From assembly GCA_947258835.1 (NCBI GenBank), contig CAMYJY010000007.1, positions 1 to 18,475 on the forward strand: a stretch of DNA of 18,475 nucleotides. The letters are read 5' to 3'. Positions 1 to 7,415 of this stretch are shown piece by piece. Both the position numbers and the translations under genes were made by a program. The stretch's first letter is position 1, and every line of letters starts with the position of its first letter. The notes under the pieces are model-generated. The model saw nothing but the letters and a program-made list of their open reading frames with translations. It was not told the origin of the DNA and searched no databases. The stretch comes from an uncultured Pirellulales bacterium (GTDB lineage Bacteria; Planctomycetota; Planctomycetia; Pirellulales; Lacipirellulaceae).

Positions 1-25
1 CGTAGAGACGGTCCATTTTTCCTTC

Positions 26-56
26 CTGAGATAGCGGCCTCCGGCCGCTATCTCAG
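26..56. repeat. GC-rich palindromic hairpin, copy 1
   Basis: A perfect inverted repeat has 14-nt arms at 26-39 and 43-56 around a TCC loop. A second copy at 16393-16425 has the same core and loop but different outer stem pairs. A T-rich stretch precedes it and no T-run follows, so it does not look like an intrinsic terminator in either direction. It ends 15 nt before an ATG at 71. It is probably a dispersed REP-like or structured-RNA element. Confidence 0.8.
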
Positions 57-150
57 AAAGAGTAGATCGAATGCAGCATAAGTTATTTCTCTATTTCGAA
101 ACATCGGCTGCCCGCGCATTTCGTGGCGCATCACGGGCCGTGGGGCAGAA

Positions 151-223
151 ACGTAGGCTGGGGCGCAGCCCCACCTGCGCGGGAATGTGCTCAGATAAGG
201 TGGGGCTGCGCCCCAGCCTACGT
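151..223. repeat. 26-bp inverted repeat with 21-nt spacer
   Basis: The arms at 151-176 and 198-223 are perfect reverse complements of 26 nt (core GCTGGGGCGCAGCCCC). They could form a very stable hairpin around a 21-nt loop. The element lies at the 5' edge of the GspE-like reading frame. This suggests the first part of that frame is repeat DNA rather than conserved coding sequence. It is probably a REP- or MITE-like dispersed element. Confidence 0.85.
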
Positions 224-2113
224 GTTCTCCCGCTCCTTTTCGCTGGTGCGGGGCAGGTAGGCGCTGTGGGGCTGATCTGTTTGGTGCTGGGCCACCTAGC
301 CCAGGCCCAAGTGGGCCTGGTCGAACAGGCGGGGGTGGCCGCGGCCCAAGCGGAGCTGGCAGGTCAGGCCCCCCACAAACGGGCTGCGAAGCTGGCCCAA
401 GCAAAGCAGCGGTCCCCAGCCAATCTCGCGGGGTCGCCAGCCGCCGTGGGGGATTTTGCTGCTGAGCTGGACCAGGTGCCCTGCGACTTCATGCTGTCGC
501 TCAAGCTCGTCGGCCTGGCCTTGGTGGTGCTGTTGTGGATTCGTGGTGGTGAGTGGATCAATCACGATGTGCAGATTTTTAAGCTGGGATGGTACAAGTG
601 GAATCCCATTATCTTCTTTCCGTTTGTGGTGACTGCGCTGGTGCTTTTTTTTCTGCCCGTGGCAACCTGGGTCCGGATACCCATCTTGCTCGTGGTGCTG
701 CTGGCGTGCTGGTTGCCCTATGTCGTCGTTCACAATCAGAGTGTGCAGCCGCATCAGACGGTCCTCACGCGGGACTGGTGGAGATTTGCCTTTGCCAAGG
801 TGGCGAGTAAGCTGGGTGTGCAGGTCAGCACGGAACGCAAAGCGGCTTACGAGATGGGAGTGGACGTGGATCTGATCCCGATGGGCGGGGAGGATGCCAA
901 TGCTGACAACGCGAATTTGCTTTCCGCGCGCAATTCTCCCGGATACCTGTTGGTCAAAGATGCCGTGGCCACCATGGTCCAGCGTCGCTGTGAAAAAGTG
1001 CTCTATGATTTTACGCAGCAGGCCGTCAACGTCCGTTATGAGATTGACGGTGTGTGGCACAACGGCACCGCGATCGATCGCGAGTCCGGTGATGTGATGT
1101 TGGCGGTGATGAAAACCCTGGCCAATCTCAATATCAAAGATCGTCGTCACCAGCAGTCGGGGAAATTTGGCGCGAAATACGAGGGCAAATCCTTTATCTA
1201 CCCGCTCGTCACGCAGGGCGTTCCTACGGGCGAAAGGGCCGTGTTGACGCGGATCGTGGCCAAACAGGAATTCTCCGATTACGCAGAATTGGGCATGCGT
1301 GAAGCCCTCCGGGAAAAATGGGCCGCGGCCATGGCTGCCGATCAGGGGCTGTTGATTTTGGCCTCCCTGCCGGGAGGTGGGTTGTCAACGATCACCGAGG
1401 TTTCGCTGCACGATACGGATCGGTTGATGCGGGATTTTGTCTCGATTGAGGACGCGCAGCATCCGGAGCCGGAAATTCAAAATATCAATGTGACCACCTA
1501 CGATTCGGCAGCGGGCGAAACACCGGCGACCATTTTGCCGCAGCTCATTCGCACCTATCCCCACGTCTACATCTGCCGCGATTTTGTCGATCCGGAGACG
1601 GCCGACCTGCTGCTGAAGGAAGTCCGCGACGAACGCCTGGTAATTACCACGATGCGTGCCCGGGAGGCCGCGGAAGTCTTGCTGCGGATGTTGCAAAAAA
1701 AGATTCCCGCCAAGGATTTTGCCGCCACGGTCAAGGCCGTGCTCTACCAGCGGCTCGTCCGTTTGCTGTGCCCGGAGTGCAAGGTTGGCTACACCCCGCC
1801 GGCGGATGTGCTCCGCAAGTTGGGGATCCCGGTAGGTAAAGTGGAGCAGCTCTATCGGCCTCCCAAGCCGGAGGAAACGGATCGGCCGTGCCAGGCCTGC
1901 CAAGGTTTCGGCTATGCCGGACGGACGGGTATTTTTGAACTGCTGGAAGTCACCGACAAAATCCGTGAGATTTTAGTCAAACAACCCCGGCTGGAACTCC
2001 TGAAAAAAGCCGCCAAGGCTTCCGGCCAGCGCTCCTTGCAAGAAGAAGGCGTGTTGCTGGTGGCCAAAGGTCAGACCTCCTTGCCGGAACTGATGCGCGT
2101 GCTGAAACAATAG
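185..2113 (+). CDS. Membrane-anchored GspE/PulE-like secretion ATPase homologue with degenerate nucleotide-binding motifs
   Basis: Numbering is from the ATG at 185. A signal-like hydrophobic N-terminus is followed by an Ala/Gln-rich linker and membrane segments near residues 103-119, 142-160 and 164-182. The rest aligns by eye with GspE/PulE ATPases of type II secretion and type IV pili: a module with YEIDGVW, an AAA core, the two CxxC pairs of the family zinc motif (Cys529/532, Cys569/572) and the C-terminal GRTGIFELLEV block. The core is unusual: the P-loop reads SLPGGGLST, with Leu400 in place of the Walker lysine. The Walker B region reads HVYICRDFVD, and the usual His-box is TTMRARE. ATP hydrolysis is therefore doubtful; a structural or regulatory role is an inference. 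The start is uncertain. The frame is open from ATG 71, but the 26-bp inverted repeat argues against it; ATG 185 keeps a basic n-region, and GTG 266 is another option. A CvpA-like gene follows 61 nt downstream. Confidence 0.85.
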   Translation: MCSDKVGLRPSLRVLPLLFAGAGQVGAVGLICLVLGHLAQAQVGLVEQAGVAAAQAELAGQAPHKRAAKLAQAKQRSPANLAGSPAAVGDFAAELDQVPCDFMLSLKLVGLALVVLLWIRGGEWINHDVQIFKLGWYKWNPIIFFPFVVTALVLFFLPVATWVRIPILLVVLLACWLPYVVVHNQSVQPHQTVLTRDWWRFAFAKVASKLGVQVSTERKAAYEMGVDVDLIPMGGEDANADNANLLSARNSPGYLLVKDAVATMVQRRCEKVLYDFTQQAVNVRYEIDGVWHNGTAIDRESGDVMLAVMKTLANLNIKDRRHQQSGKFGAKYEGKSFIYPLVTQGVPTGERAVLTRIVAKQEFSDYAELGMREALREKWAAAMAADQGLLILASLPGGGLSTITEVSLHDTDRLMRDFVSIEDAQHPEPEIQNINVTTYDSAAGETPATILPQLIRTYPHVYICRDFVDPETADLLLKEVRDERLVITTMRAREAAEVLLRMLQKKIPAKDFAATVKAVLYQRLVRLLCPECKVGYTPPADVLRKLGIPVGKVEQLYRPPKPEETDRPCQACQGFGYAGRTGIFELLEVTDKIREILVKQPRLELLKKAAKASGQRSLQEEGVLLVAKGQTSLPELMRVLKQ

Positions 2114-2174
2114 TTTTTTTGCAGCAGACTGTCTCCTGCGTCCCCACGATTTTCCTCCTCAACCAAGCGATGCC

Positions 2175-2705
2175 ATGCTATACCTGACCATCTTATTGGG
2201 AGCGATCCTTTTTGCCGGCATTGCCATGACCGTGCAGGAAGGACTGTGGAGCAACACGATTTTGCTGTTCTTGGTGATCCTAGCCGGCCTGATGGCCGTG
2301 GTGGCGGGTGTTCCCTTGGGAACTTGGGGACGTGCGCAGGCGGGACAAGACGCCGACACGACCTGGTATTTTGTGTTTGCGAGCATGTGGGGTGTTTTTT
2401 TCTTGTCACTGGCCGTGATGCGGATACTGGCCGAGCGTATCTCACCTACCAAGATGCGTTTTTTGCCCCTCCTGGATAAGGTGGGAGGTCCGTTGATGGG
2501 GCTGCTGGTGGCCATCATGTTCACGAGTTTTGCGGCATTCACTTTGTGGCAAGTTCCCATTACGTCCGGTGCGTATTGGCAGCCGTCGGATGCGTCGGCC
2601 ACGCAAAAAACCGTTTTCGCTTATGCCCAGGCACCGTTTTACAATGTGGCCCAAAGTTTTCTAAAATCCGAGCAGGCCTCGTCGCCCTTGGTTTCTGCTC
2701 CCTAG
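2175..2705 (+). CDS. CvpA-like integral membrane protein
   Basis: This 176-residue hydrophobic protein has about four predicted membrane helices: residues 1-16 (LYLTILLGAILFAG), about 28-46, about 68-85 and about 107-124. The size and helix layout, with a Gly-rich third to fourth helix region (DKVGGPLMGLLVAIM), resemble the CvpA/colicin V production family. Proteins of this family are often annotated in planctomycetes beside envelope genes; the precise function is unknown. It starts 61 nt after the GspE-like stop, on the same strand with no terminator between, so co-transcription is likely. The C-terminal 45 residues, after the last helix, are polar. The family assignment is moderate; the membrane topology is clear. 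Confidence 0.7.
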   Translation: MLYLTILLGAILFAGIAMTVQEGLWSNTILLFLVILAGLMAVVAGVPLGTWGRAQAGQDADTTWYFVFASMWGVFFLSLAVMRILAERISPTKMRFLPLLDKVGGPLMGLLVAIMFTSFAAFTLWQVPITSGAYWQPSDASATQKTVFAYAQAPFYNVAQSFLKSEQASSPLVSAP

Positions 2706-2754
2706 CGGACTGTTGGTGGATGTGTAAGCGTGGAATCTGAATCTGCCGCCGCTG

Positions 2755-2781
2755 AACTGGGGGAGTGGCGCGTCCCCAGTT
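2755..2781. other. 8-bp stem-loop downstream of the CvpA-like gene
   Basis: AACTGGGG at 2755-2762 pairs with CCCCAGTT at 2774-2781 around an 11-nt loop. No T-run follows, so it is at best a weak or Rho-assisted 3' end for the upstream pair of genes. Confidence 0.3.
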
Positions 2782-3116
2782 GGTGGAGACCACTTGGGTA
2801 GATCCACAGGCTCTACCTTCTGCCGGGGGGGCCCCGGTGCCTTCGCCGCGGAGGGGCAATCGCCGGTATCCGGGGAATTCAGGCTAACCGGTACAGCTTG
2901 CCAAGATTCGCTCTAAAACGCAGTATTTTCGCCTATTTTGCCATCGGTTCCCTCGACCTTGCTGGGCCAGCGCGTCGATAGATGAGAGCGAGGCGGAGAG
3001 CATATTCGCGATCCTTGTTTCCTTGGAGACTCATCCAGAGGAACTGAGGATCGTTCAGTAGACCTGGTTTGTGCTGGTTTCTGGTTGGAACTAGATGATG
3101 CAGCACAGCGGAAAAG
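2782..3116. other. Non-coding leader region upstream of the porin
   Basis: I see no supported gene in this stretch. It must hold the porin promoter and a 5' untranslated region. A TTGCCA hexamer at 2898 is a possible -35, but no convincing -10 lies at the right spacing. The porin frame stays open to ATG 3085, yet that start is less likely than GTG 3130. Confidence 0.4.
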
Positions 3117-3122
3117 AAGGAG
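3117..3122 (+). promoter_or_regulatory. Shine-Dalgarno site fixing the porin start
   Basis: AAGGAG lies 7 nt before GTG 3130. This start leaves a textbook signal peptide, whereas ATG 3085 would add a charged 15-residue extension in front of it. Confidence 0.8.
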
Positions 3123-3129
3123 CTTTAAG

Positions 3130-4395
3130 GTGAATCTCAAATCTTGGACGGCTGGTATCGCTGTATTCACGCTTGCTGCGGCCCCCGCGCTGGCAGCAGA
3201 CCTGGGACAGTGGTCTTACGATCAACAAGTCATTCCTGTCGGTTGCGACACCTGTTGCGACGACGACTGCTGCGACGACAGCTGCTGCGACGACACTTGC
3301 TGTGGCGTCGGAGCGGGTGGCAGCGGACTCTTCAGCGGCATGGGACCCGGTATTGTCGAAGGGTTCTCGCTGGCCGGAGCGCTGGGCGTTGATTGCTGGG
3401 ACATTGGAGGTTGGACGCAGTTTGGTTGGACGGACGACAACGTTCCTCAGTCCTCTGTACGTAACGATGCCCTGTCATTTCTGGACAGCCCGGATCGTTT
3501 CAATCTGCACCAACAATGGTTTTATATTGGCAAAGAGGCCGACGGCTCCAAGGGTTTTGACCTCGGCTTCCGTTTTGACCTCATGTACGGTGTGGACGCC
3601 GCCAAGACGCAGGCCTTTGGAAACCCGGCAGGTTCCTGGGACTTCCAAAATGGTTTCGATCGTGGTGCTGGTTACGGTTGGGCGATCCCCCAATTGTACG
3701 GTGAAGTGGCCATGGGCGATCTGTCGGTCATCATCGGTCATTTTTACACGATTGTCGGTTATGAAGTCGTGCCCGCTCCGGATAACTTCTTCTTCAGCCA
3801 CGCCCTGACGATGTTCAACAGCGAGCCGTTTACCCACACCGGTGTGCTGGGTACCTATTCCGGATTCGAGAATTTGACCCTCTACGGTGGTTGGACGCTC
3901 GGTTGGGACAGTGGTTTCGATAACCTGAATAGCGGTAACAACTTCCTCGGTGGTTTCTCGGCCAGCTTGTCCGATGCGGTCACCTTCACCTACATCACCA
4001 CCTACGGCAACTTTGGTGCCCGGGACAATGGCGACAGCAACAGCTACGCCCACAGCACCGTGCTGGATGTGGCTCTGACCGATAAGTTGAACTACGTCTT
4101 CCAAAGCGACTTGGTGGGCATTGATGCTGCAGGCGTTACCGCCAACGATCAGGTTGGCATCAACCAGTACCTGTTCTACGAGTTCAACGATGTCCTCAAA
4201 TTCGGTTCTCGGATCGAGTGGTGGAAGAGTGACGGTCAGTCGAACTACGAGTTCACCACGGGCGTCAACGTCAAGTTGCTGGACAACTTGGTCATCCGTC
4301 CGGAAGTACGGAAGGACTGGACGCCTGCTGCCGGCGGGACTTTCGGCAACACCAACCGGGAAAACGTCGCTTGCGACATGATCCTGACCTACTAG
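3130..4395 (+). CDS. Planctomycete outer-membrane porin (BBP2-like beta-barrel) with Cys-rich N-terminal segment
   Basis: The 421-residue product from GTG 3130 has a signal peptide (MNLKSWTAGIAVFTLAAAPALA) with predicted cleavage near residue 22 or 23. Residues 39-58 hold nine cysteines in a five-residue repeat, CCDD plus one variable residue. The rest is rich in aromatic residues and Gly with alternating hydrophobicity (for example FDLGFRFDLMYGVD, LYGGWTLGWDSGFD) and ends in Tyr, as outer-membrane barrels often do. This matches the BBP2 family of outer-membrane proteins common in planctomycetes, which are presumed passive channels. The barrel prediction is from composition and family resemblance. 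The Cys-Asp cluster could bind metal or form disulfides near the periplasmic mouth; that is inference. The gene is monocistronic, with its own strong ribosome-binding site and a terminator 38 nt after the stop, which suggests high expression. Confidence 0.88.
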   Translation: MNLKSWTAGIAVFTLAAAPALAADLGQWSYDQQVIPVGCDTCCDDDCCDDSCCDDTCCGVGAGGSGLFSGMGPGIVEGFSLAGALGVDCWDIGGWTQFGWTDDNVPQSSVRNDALSFLDSPDRFNLHQQWFYIGKEADGSKGFDLGFRFDLMYGVDAAKTQAFGNPAGSWDFQNGFDRGAGYGWAIPQLYGEVAMGDLSVIIGHFYTIVGYEVVPAPDNFFFSHALTMFNSEPFTHTGVLGTYSGFENLTLYGGWTLGWDSGFDNLNSGNNFLGGFSASLSDAVTFTYITTYGNFGARDNGDSNSYAHSTVLDVALTDKLNYVFQSDLVGIDAAGVTANDQVGINQYLFYEFNDVLKFGSRIEWWKSDGQSNYEFTTGVNVKLLDNLVIRPEVRKDWTPAAGGTFGNTNRENVACDMILTY

Positions 4396-4433
4396 TGTCC
4401 ACGTAGGCATCACTTGAAGCTTTGATTCCCCGC

Positions 4434-4474
4434 ACCGGGGGCCGGCCTCTCGCAGGTTGGCCCCCGGTTTTTTT
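4434..4474 (+). terminator. Rho-independent terminator of the porin gene
   Basis: ACCGGGGGCC at 4434-4443 pairs with GGCCCCCGGT at 4459-4468 around a 15-nt loop. A run of seven T residues follows directly (4468-4474). Confidence 0.93.
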
Positions 4475-4494
4475 ATTGTTCCGACGATGGGTGC

Positions 4495-4523
4495 TAGACG
4501 GTCCTTGGCTTGCGCGCGATAAT
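4495..4523 (+). promoter_or_regulatory. Candidate sigma70-type promoter for guaB
   Basis: TAGACG (4495-4500; 4 of 6 match TTGACA) and GATAAT (4518-4523; 5 of 6 match TATAAT) are separated by 17 nt. They lie just after the porin terminator and about 50 nt upstream of the guaB ATG. Position and spacing are good, but the -35 is weak and there is no experimental support. Confidence 0.4.
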
Positions 4524-4575
4524 CAGGGATTCGAGTAGCTAGCAATCGATTCTTCCGCCATCCCAGAGCATTTCT

Positions 4576-6054
4576 ATGCAGGATAAGCTGACCGGCACCG
4601 CCTTGACTTTCGACGATGTATTGATTGAGCCACGCTATAGCACGATCGTGCCCGCCGATGTGGATGTTTCCACACGGCTGACGGCGGGGATCGCGATGAA
4701 TCTGCCGATCTTAAGTTCCCCGATGGACACCGTTACCGAGAGCGGGATGGCGATCGCCCTCGCGCAAAGCGGGGGCCTGGGCGTGATTCACAAAAACATG
4801 TCCATCGAGTCGCAAACCGAAGAGGTGGATAAGGTCAAGCGGAGTGCCAACGGCATTATCGTCGATCCGGTGACGCTTCCTCCGGATGCTAGCGTTGCTA
4901 CCGCGCGTCAAACGATGGACGAGTCGCAGGTCTCCGGCATTCCCATCACGAACCAGGGCCAGCTGGTGGGCATCTTAACCCGCCGCGACCTGCGTTTTTT
5001 AGAGGACAACAGCCTGCCCATTTCCGAGGTGATGACTCAGAAACCGCTCGTAACGGCTACGGGGACTGTAACGCTGGCGGAAGCTGAAAAGATTTTGATG
5101 GCAAATAAGGTCGAGAAACTTTTGCTGGTTGACGAAGATTACAGACTGACAGGGCTGATTACCATCAAAGACATCGACATGATGCGGCGGTTCCCGCAGG
5201 CATGCAAGGATGCCCAGGGACGCCTGCGTGTCGGCGCGGCCATTGGAGTGTTTGATTATGAGCGGGCGGAAAGCCTGATCGAGAAGGATGTGGATTTCTT
5301 GGTTGTCGACAGTGCCCATGGACACTCGTCCAATGTGCTGGAGACGGTCCAAGGGCTGAAGCAGAAGGGGAACATGGACGTCGTGGCCGGCAACGTGGCG
5401 ACGGCCGCTGCTTGTCGAGATTTGGTGCGGGTGGGGGTGGATGCCGTCAAGGTCGGTATTGGACCGGGATCCATTTGCACGACCCGTGTGATTTCTGGAA
5501 TCGGAGTTCCGCAAATCACGGCCATTGATCAGGTGGCGCGGGCCGCCGCGGGGAGCCAGGTCACGATTATTGCCGATGGCGGCATTCGCTATTCAGGCGA
5601 TATTACCAAGGCCCTGGCTGCCGGAGCCCACGTGGTGATGCTGGGGGGCTTGTTGGCCGGGCTGGACGAAAGTCCAGGAGAACGGGTGTTGTACCAAGGT
5701 CGGACCTACAAGGCGTACCGCGGGATGGGTTCGCTGGGGGCCATGGTGCATGGTTCGAGTGAGCGTTATCGACAAGTGAAGGAAAAGGCCGGCAATGGCA
5801 AGCTCGTTCCCGAAGGTGTGGAAGGACGCGTGCCTTATAAAGGGCCACTCAGTCCGTACCTCTATCAGTTGGTGGGCGGCCTGCGAGCTGGCATGGGCTA
5901 TTGTGGTACCAAAACTATCGAGGAGCTGCGCACGGAGGCGCGATTTATCCAAGTCACGCCGGCCAGTGTGCGGGAGAATCATCCGCATGACATTGCCATT
6001 ACGCAAGAAGCGCCAAATTACACGGCCGAGTATTCCGCTGCTGACAAAAGCTAG
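4576..6054 (+). CDS. guaB: Inosine-5'-monophosphate dehydrogenase
   Basis: IMP dehydrogenase oxidises IMP to XMP with NAD+, the committed step of GMP synthesis in the cytoplasm. The 492-residue length is normal for the bacterial enzyme. The N-terminus carries the family signature LTFDDVLIEPRYS. Two CBS domains sit between the halves of the TIM barrel at about residues 95-205. The catalytic loop is GIGPGSICTTR, with the nucleophile Cys301, and the IMP-binding ADGGIRYSGDITKAL and the mobile flap YRGMGSLGAM follow. All key residues are present, so the enzyme should be active. There is no clear Shine-Dalgarno before ATG 4576. A promoter candidate lies at 4495-4523. The next gene begins within about 25-60 nt of the stop and may be co-transcribed. 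Confidence 0.98.
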   Translation: MQDKLTGTALTFDDVLIEPRYSTIVPADVDVSTRLTAGIAMNLPILSSPMDTVTESGMAIALAQSGGLGVIHKNMSIESQTEEVDKVKRSANGIIVDPVTLPPDASVATARQTMDESQVSGIPITNQGQLVGILTRRDLRFLEDNSLPISEVMTQKPLVTATGTVTLAEAEKILMANKVEKLLLVDEDYRLTGLITIKDIDMMRRFPQACKDAQGRLRVGAAIGVFDYERAESLIEKDVDFLVVDSAHGHSSNVLETVQGLKQKGNMDVVAGNVATAAACRDLVRVGVDAVKVGIGPGSICTTRVISGIGVPQITAIDQVARAAAGSQVTIIADGGIRYSGDITKALAAGAHVVMLGGLLAGLDESPGERVLYQGRTYKAYRGMGSLGAMVHGSSERYRQVKEKAGNGKLVPEGVEGRVPYKGPLSPYLYQLVGGLRAGMGYCGTKTIEELRTEARFIQVTPASVRENHPHDIAITQEAPNYTAEYSAADKS

Positions 6055-6076
6055 AGCAGCTGACCAAAATCCGCGG

Positions 6077-7324
6077 TTGTCGCCCCCGTGCCAACCGGAG
6101 GCACAACCATGCCTTTCCAAAATTTGCTGTCATGTTGGCCGTCCGGCCCGCGGCTTGCTTTTACTCGCCGGCGTCGTGGCCGGCCTCTGGGGAAGTCCGG
6201 GGAAGATGCACGCGGACTCAGCACAGCTCCCCTGGAGGCGTCCAGCCCTGTCTGAGCCGGCCGCCCCCTCCGCCGCACCCCAGGCCGGGTTGGTTGAAAA
6301 CCATCCCTGCCGCCGCGATTCGCAAGTGCTGGCGGTGGTGTGGGAAGCAGAGGATGCTGCGGAACCGCAGCCCGCTGCCAGCACAGCTGCGCTGCGGTTG
6401 GGGAATCCAAACACGGGCCGTGCGGCCGTTGATTACGACCCCTTTGAGACGGACGACGAGGATCCGTGGGAACAGCTCAACGATGAAGATTTCCTAGCAG
6501 AGCCGGTAGCCGAGTTCGACGAAGAGGAGTCCAGCAGCGAGGAATCCAGCAGCGAAGACTTGGAAGAGTTGCTGGAAGCAGAGAGCGCAGGTCCGACCCT
6601 GGAGCGTCAACCGCCTCTCCAGGAGCGTGACATCGACGAGGGGTTGTTGGAAGAGGATCCTTGGGCGGAGCTGGGAACCTCGGAGGCTGGCGACGATGAG
6701 GATTGGCTGCGTGAGGCCATTCCCGACCCGGAGGACGCACTTCGCATGCAGCCGGATCGGCAACCCGAGTTCGATTCCGGTCCAGGTTCCGAGAGGTGGG
6801 AGCCGTCCGTGGATGATTCGGAAGCGCTCCGCGTGCGGCAGCAAGAGGGGGCGGCGGCGGAAAAAAACTGCGAGGAAGAATTTTCCAAGATCCGTCAGAA
6901 GCGGATCCGAAATATTGATTTGGACATTCGTCTGACGGGCAATGCGGGAGAGGATTTTCCTTTCGAGTGTCGTTTGGGAGGTAAGCCGTACCAGCCGCGG
7001 CAGTGGCCGCTGTTGACGCATCATTGGAAGGCTTCCGCCTTGTACCATAAGCCGCTCTACTTTGAGCAAGTCCGTCTGGAACGTTATGGCCATTCTTGGG
7101 GCCCGTGTCTCCAGCCGCTGATGTCGGGCGTGCATTTCTTCGGGTCGTTGCCCGTGTTGCCCTACAAGATGGGTGTCCGCACTCCGCGGGAATGTGTGTA
7201 TGCCTTGGGCTATTACCGCCCGGGGAATTGCGCGCCGTACATGCTGGACCCGGTCCCCCTGAGCCTGCGAGGTGCTTTGTTCCAGGCTGGAGCCGTGGTA
7301 GGAATCTCGGCGGTGGTACCGTGA
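6077..7324 (+). CDS. Acidic secreted/envelope protein with a conserved C-terminal domain; start signal out of frame
   Basis: I do not recognise a named family. A hydrophobic signal-like stretch (GLLLLAGVVAGLWG) is followed by a Pro/Ala-rich part and a very acidic segment at about residues 120-222 (runs such as EEESSSEESSSEDLEELLE). The last 135 residues look folded and conserved, with many aromatic residues (RYGHSWGPCLQPLMSGVHFFG, LGYYRPGNCAP) and a final hydrophobic stretch. From memory this ending resembles a planctomycete hypothetical family; I cannot verify that here. The start is a problem. The only strong signal is GGAGG at 6097-6101 with ATG 6109, which lies in another frame and stops after about 48 codons. 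The in-frame options are TTG 6077 (used here), TTG 6155, GTG 6176 and ATG 6206. A single-base indel between 6109 and about 6155 would join ATG 6109 to the signal peptide. The gene follows guaB closely. Confidence 0.7.
   Translation: MSPPCQPEAQPCLSKICCHVGRPARGLLLLAGVVAGLWGSPGKMHADSAQLPWRRPALSEPAAPSAAPQAGLVENHPCRRDSQVLAVVWEAEDAAEPQPAASTAALRLGNPNTGRAAVDYDPFETDDEDPWEQLNDEDFLAEPVAEFDEEESSSEESSSEDLEELLEAESAGPTLERQPPLQERDIDEGLLEEDPWAELGTSEAGDDEDWLREAIPDPEDALRMQPDRQPEFDSGPGSERWEPSVDDSEALRVRQQEGAAAEKNCEEEFSKIRQKRIRNIDLDIRLTGNAGEDFPFECRLGGKPYQPRQWPLLTHHWKASALYHKPLYFEQVRLERYGHSWGPCLQPLMSGVHFFGSLPVLPYKMGVRTPRECVYALGYYRPGNCAPYMLDPVPLSLRGALFQAGAVVGISAVVP
6097..6111 (+). promoter_or_regulatory. Strong Shine-Dalgarno plus ATG, out of frame with the following gene
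   Basis: GGAGG at 6097-6101 is followed after 7 nt by ATG at 6109. This is the best initiation signal after guaB, but its frame ends after about 48 codons. The long acidic protein runs in the next frame. It points to a frameshift, natural or sequencing error, at the start of that gene. Confidence 0.6.
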
Positions 7325-7415
7325 GGCGAGGCGCGAGTTACGGGGCGCGAGGCGCGAGTTGTTACGGGCTAGCCTTTCTAGCCTCTAGTCCCTAGCCCCT
7401 AGCCCCTCTCCTCCT
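7325..7415. repeat. Short direct repeats in the spacer before nnrE
   Basis: A 13-nt sequence (CGAGGCGCGAGTT) occurs at 7327-7339 and 7348-7360. It is followed by a run of CTAG-containing variants (CTAGCC, CTAGTCC, CTAGCCC) at about 7369-7406. There is no gene or clear Shine-Dalgarno here. It looks like slippage-generated low-complexity DNA. Confidence 0.6.

Noticed and set aside
26..56. Rho-independent terminator at the left edge
   Set aside because: The stem is strong, but no T-run follows on either strand; the T-rich tract precedes it on the plus strand. The second copy lies upstream of galE, not after a gene.
296..1150. A 284-codon minus-strand frame opposite the GspE-like gene
   Set aside because: The plus strand shows clear family motifs; the antisense translation is compositionally odd and has no motif.
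3475..4545. A 356-codon minus-strand frame opposite the porin
   Set aside because: It runs through the porin terminator and the guaB promoter region, and the plus-strand porin has a signal peptide, strong ribosome-binding site and terminator.
5795..6076. Extending the acidic protein upstream into guaB (ATG 5795)
   Set aside because: This would add about 94 residues encoded out of frame over the conserved end of guaB. The signal-like segment near 6152 argues for a start close to it.
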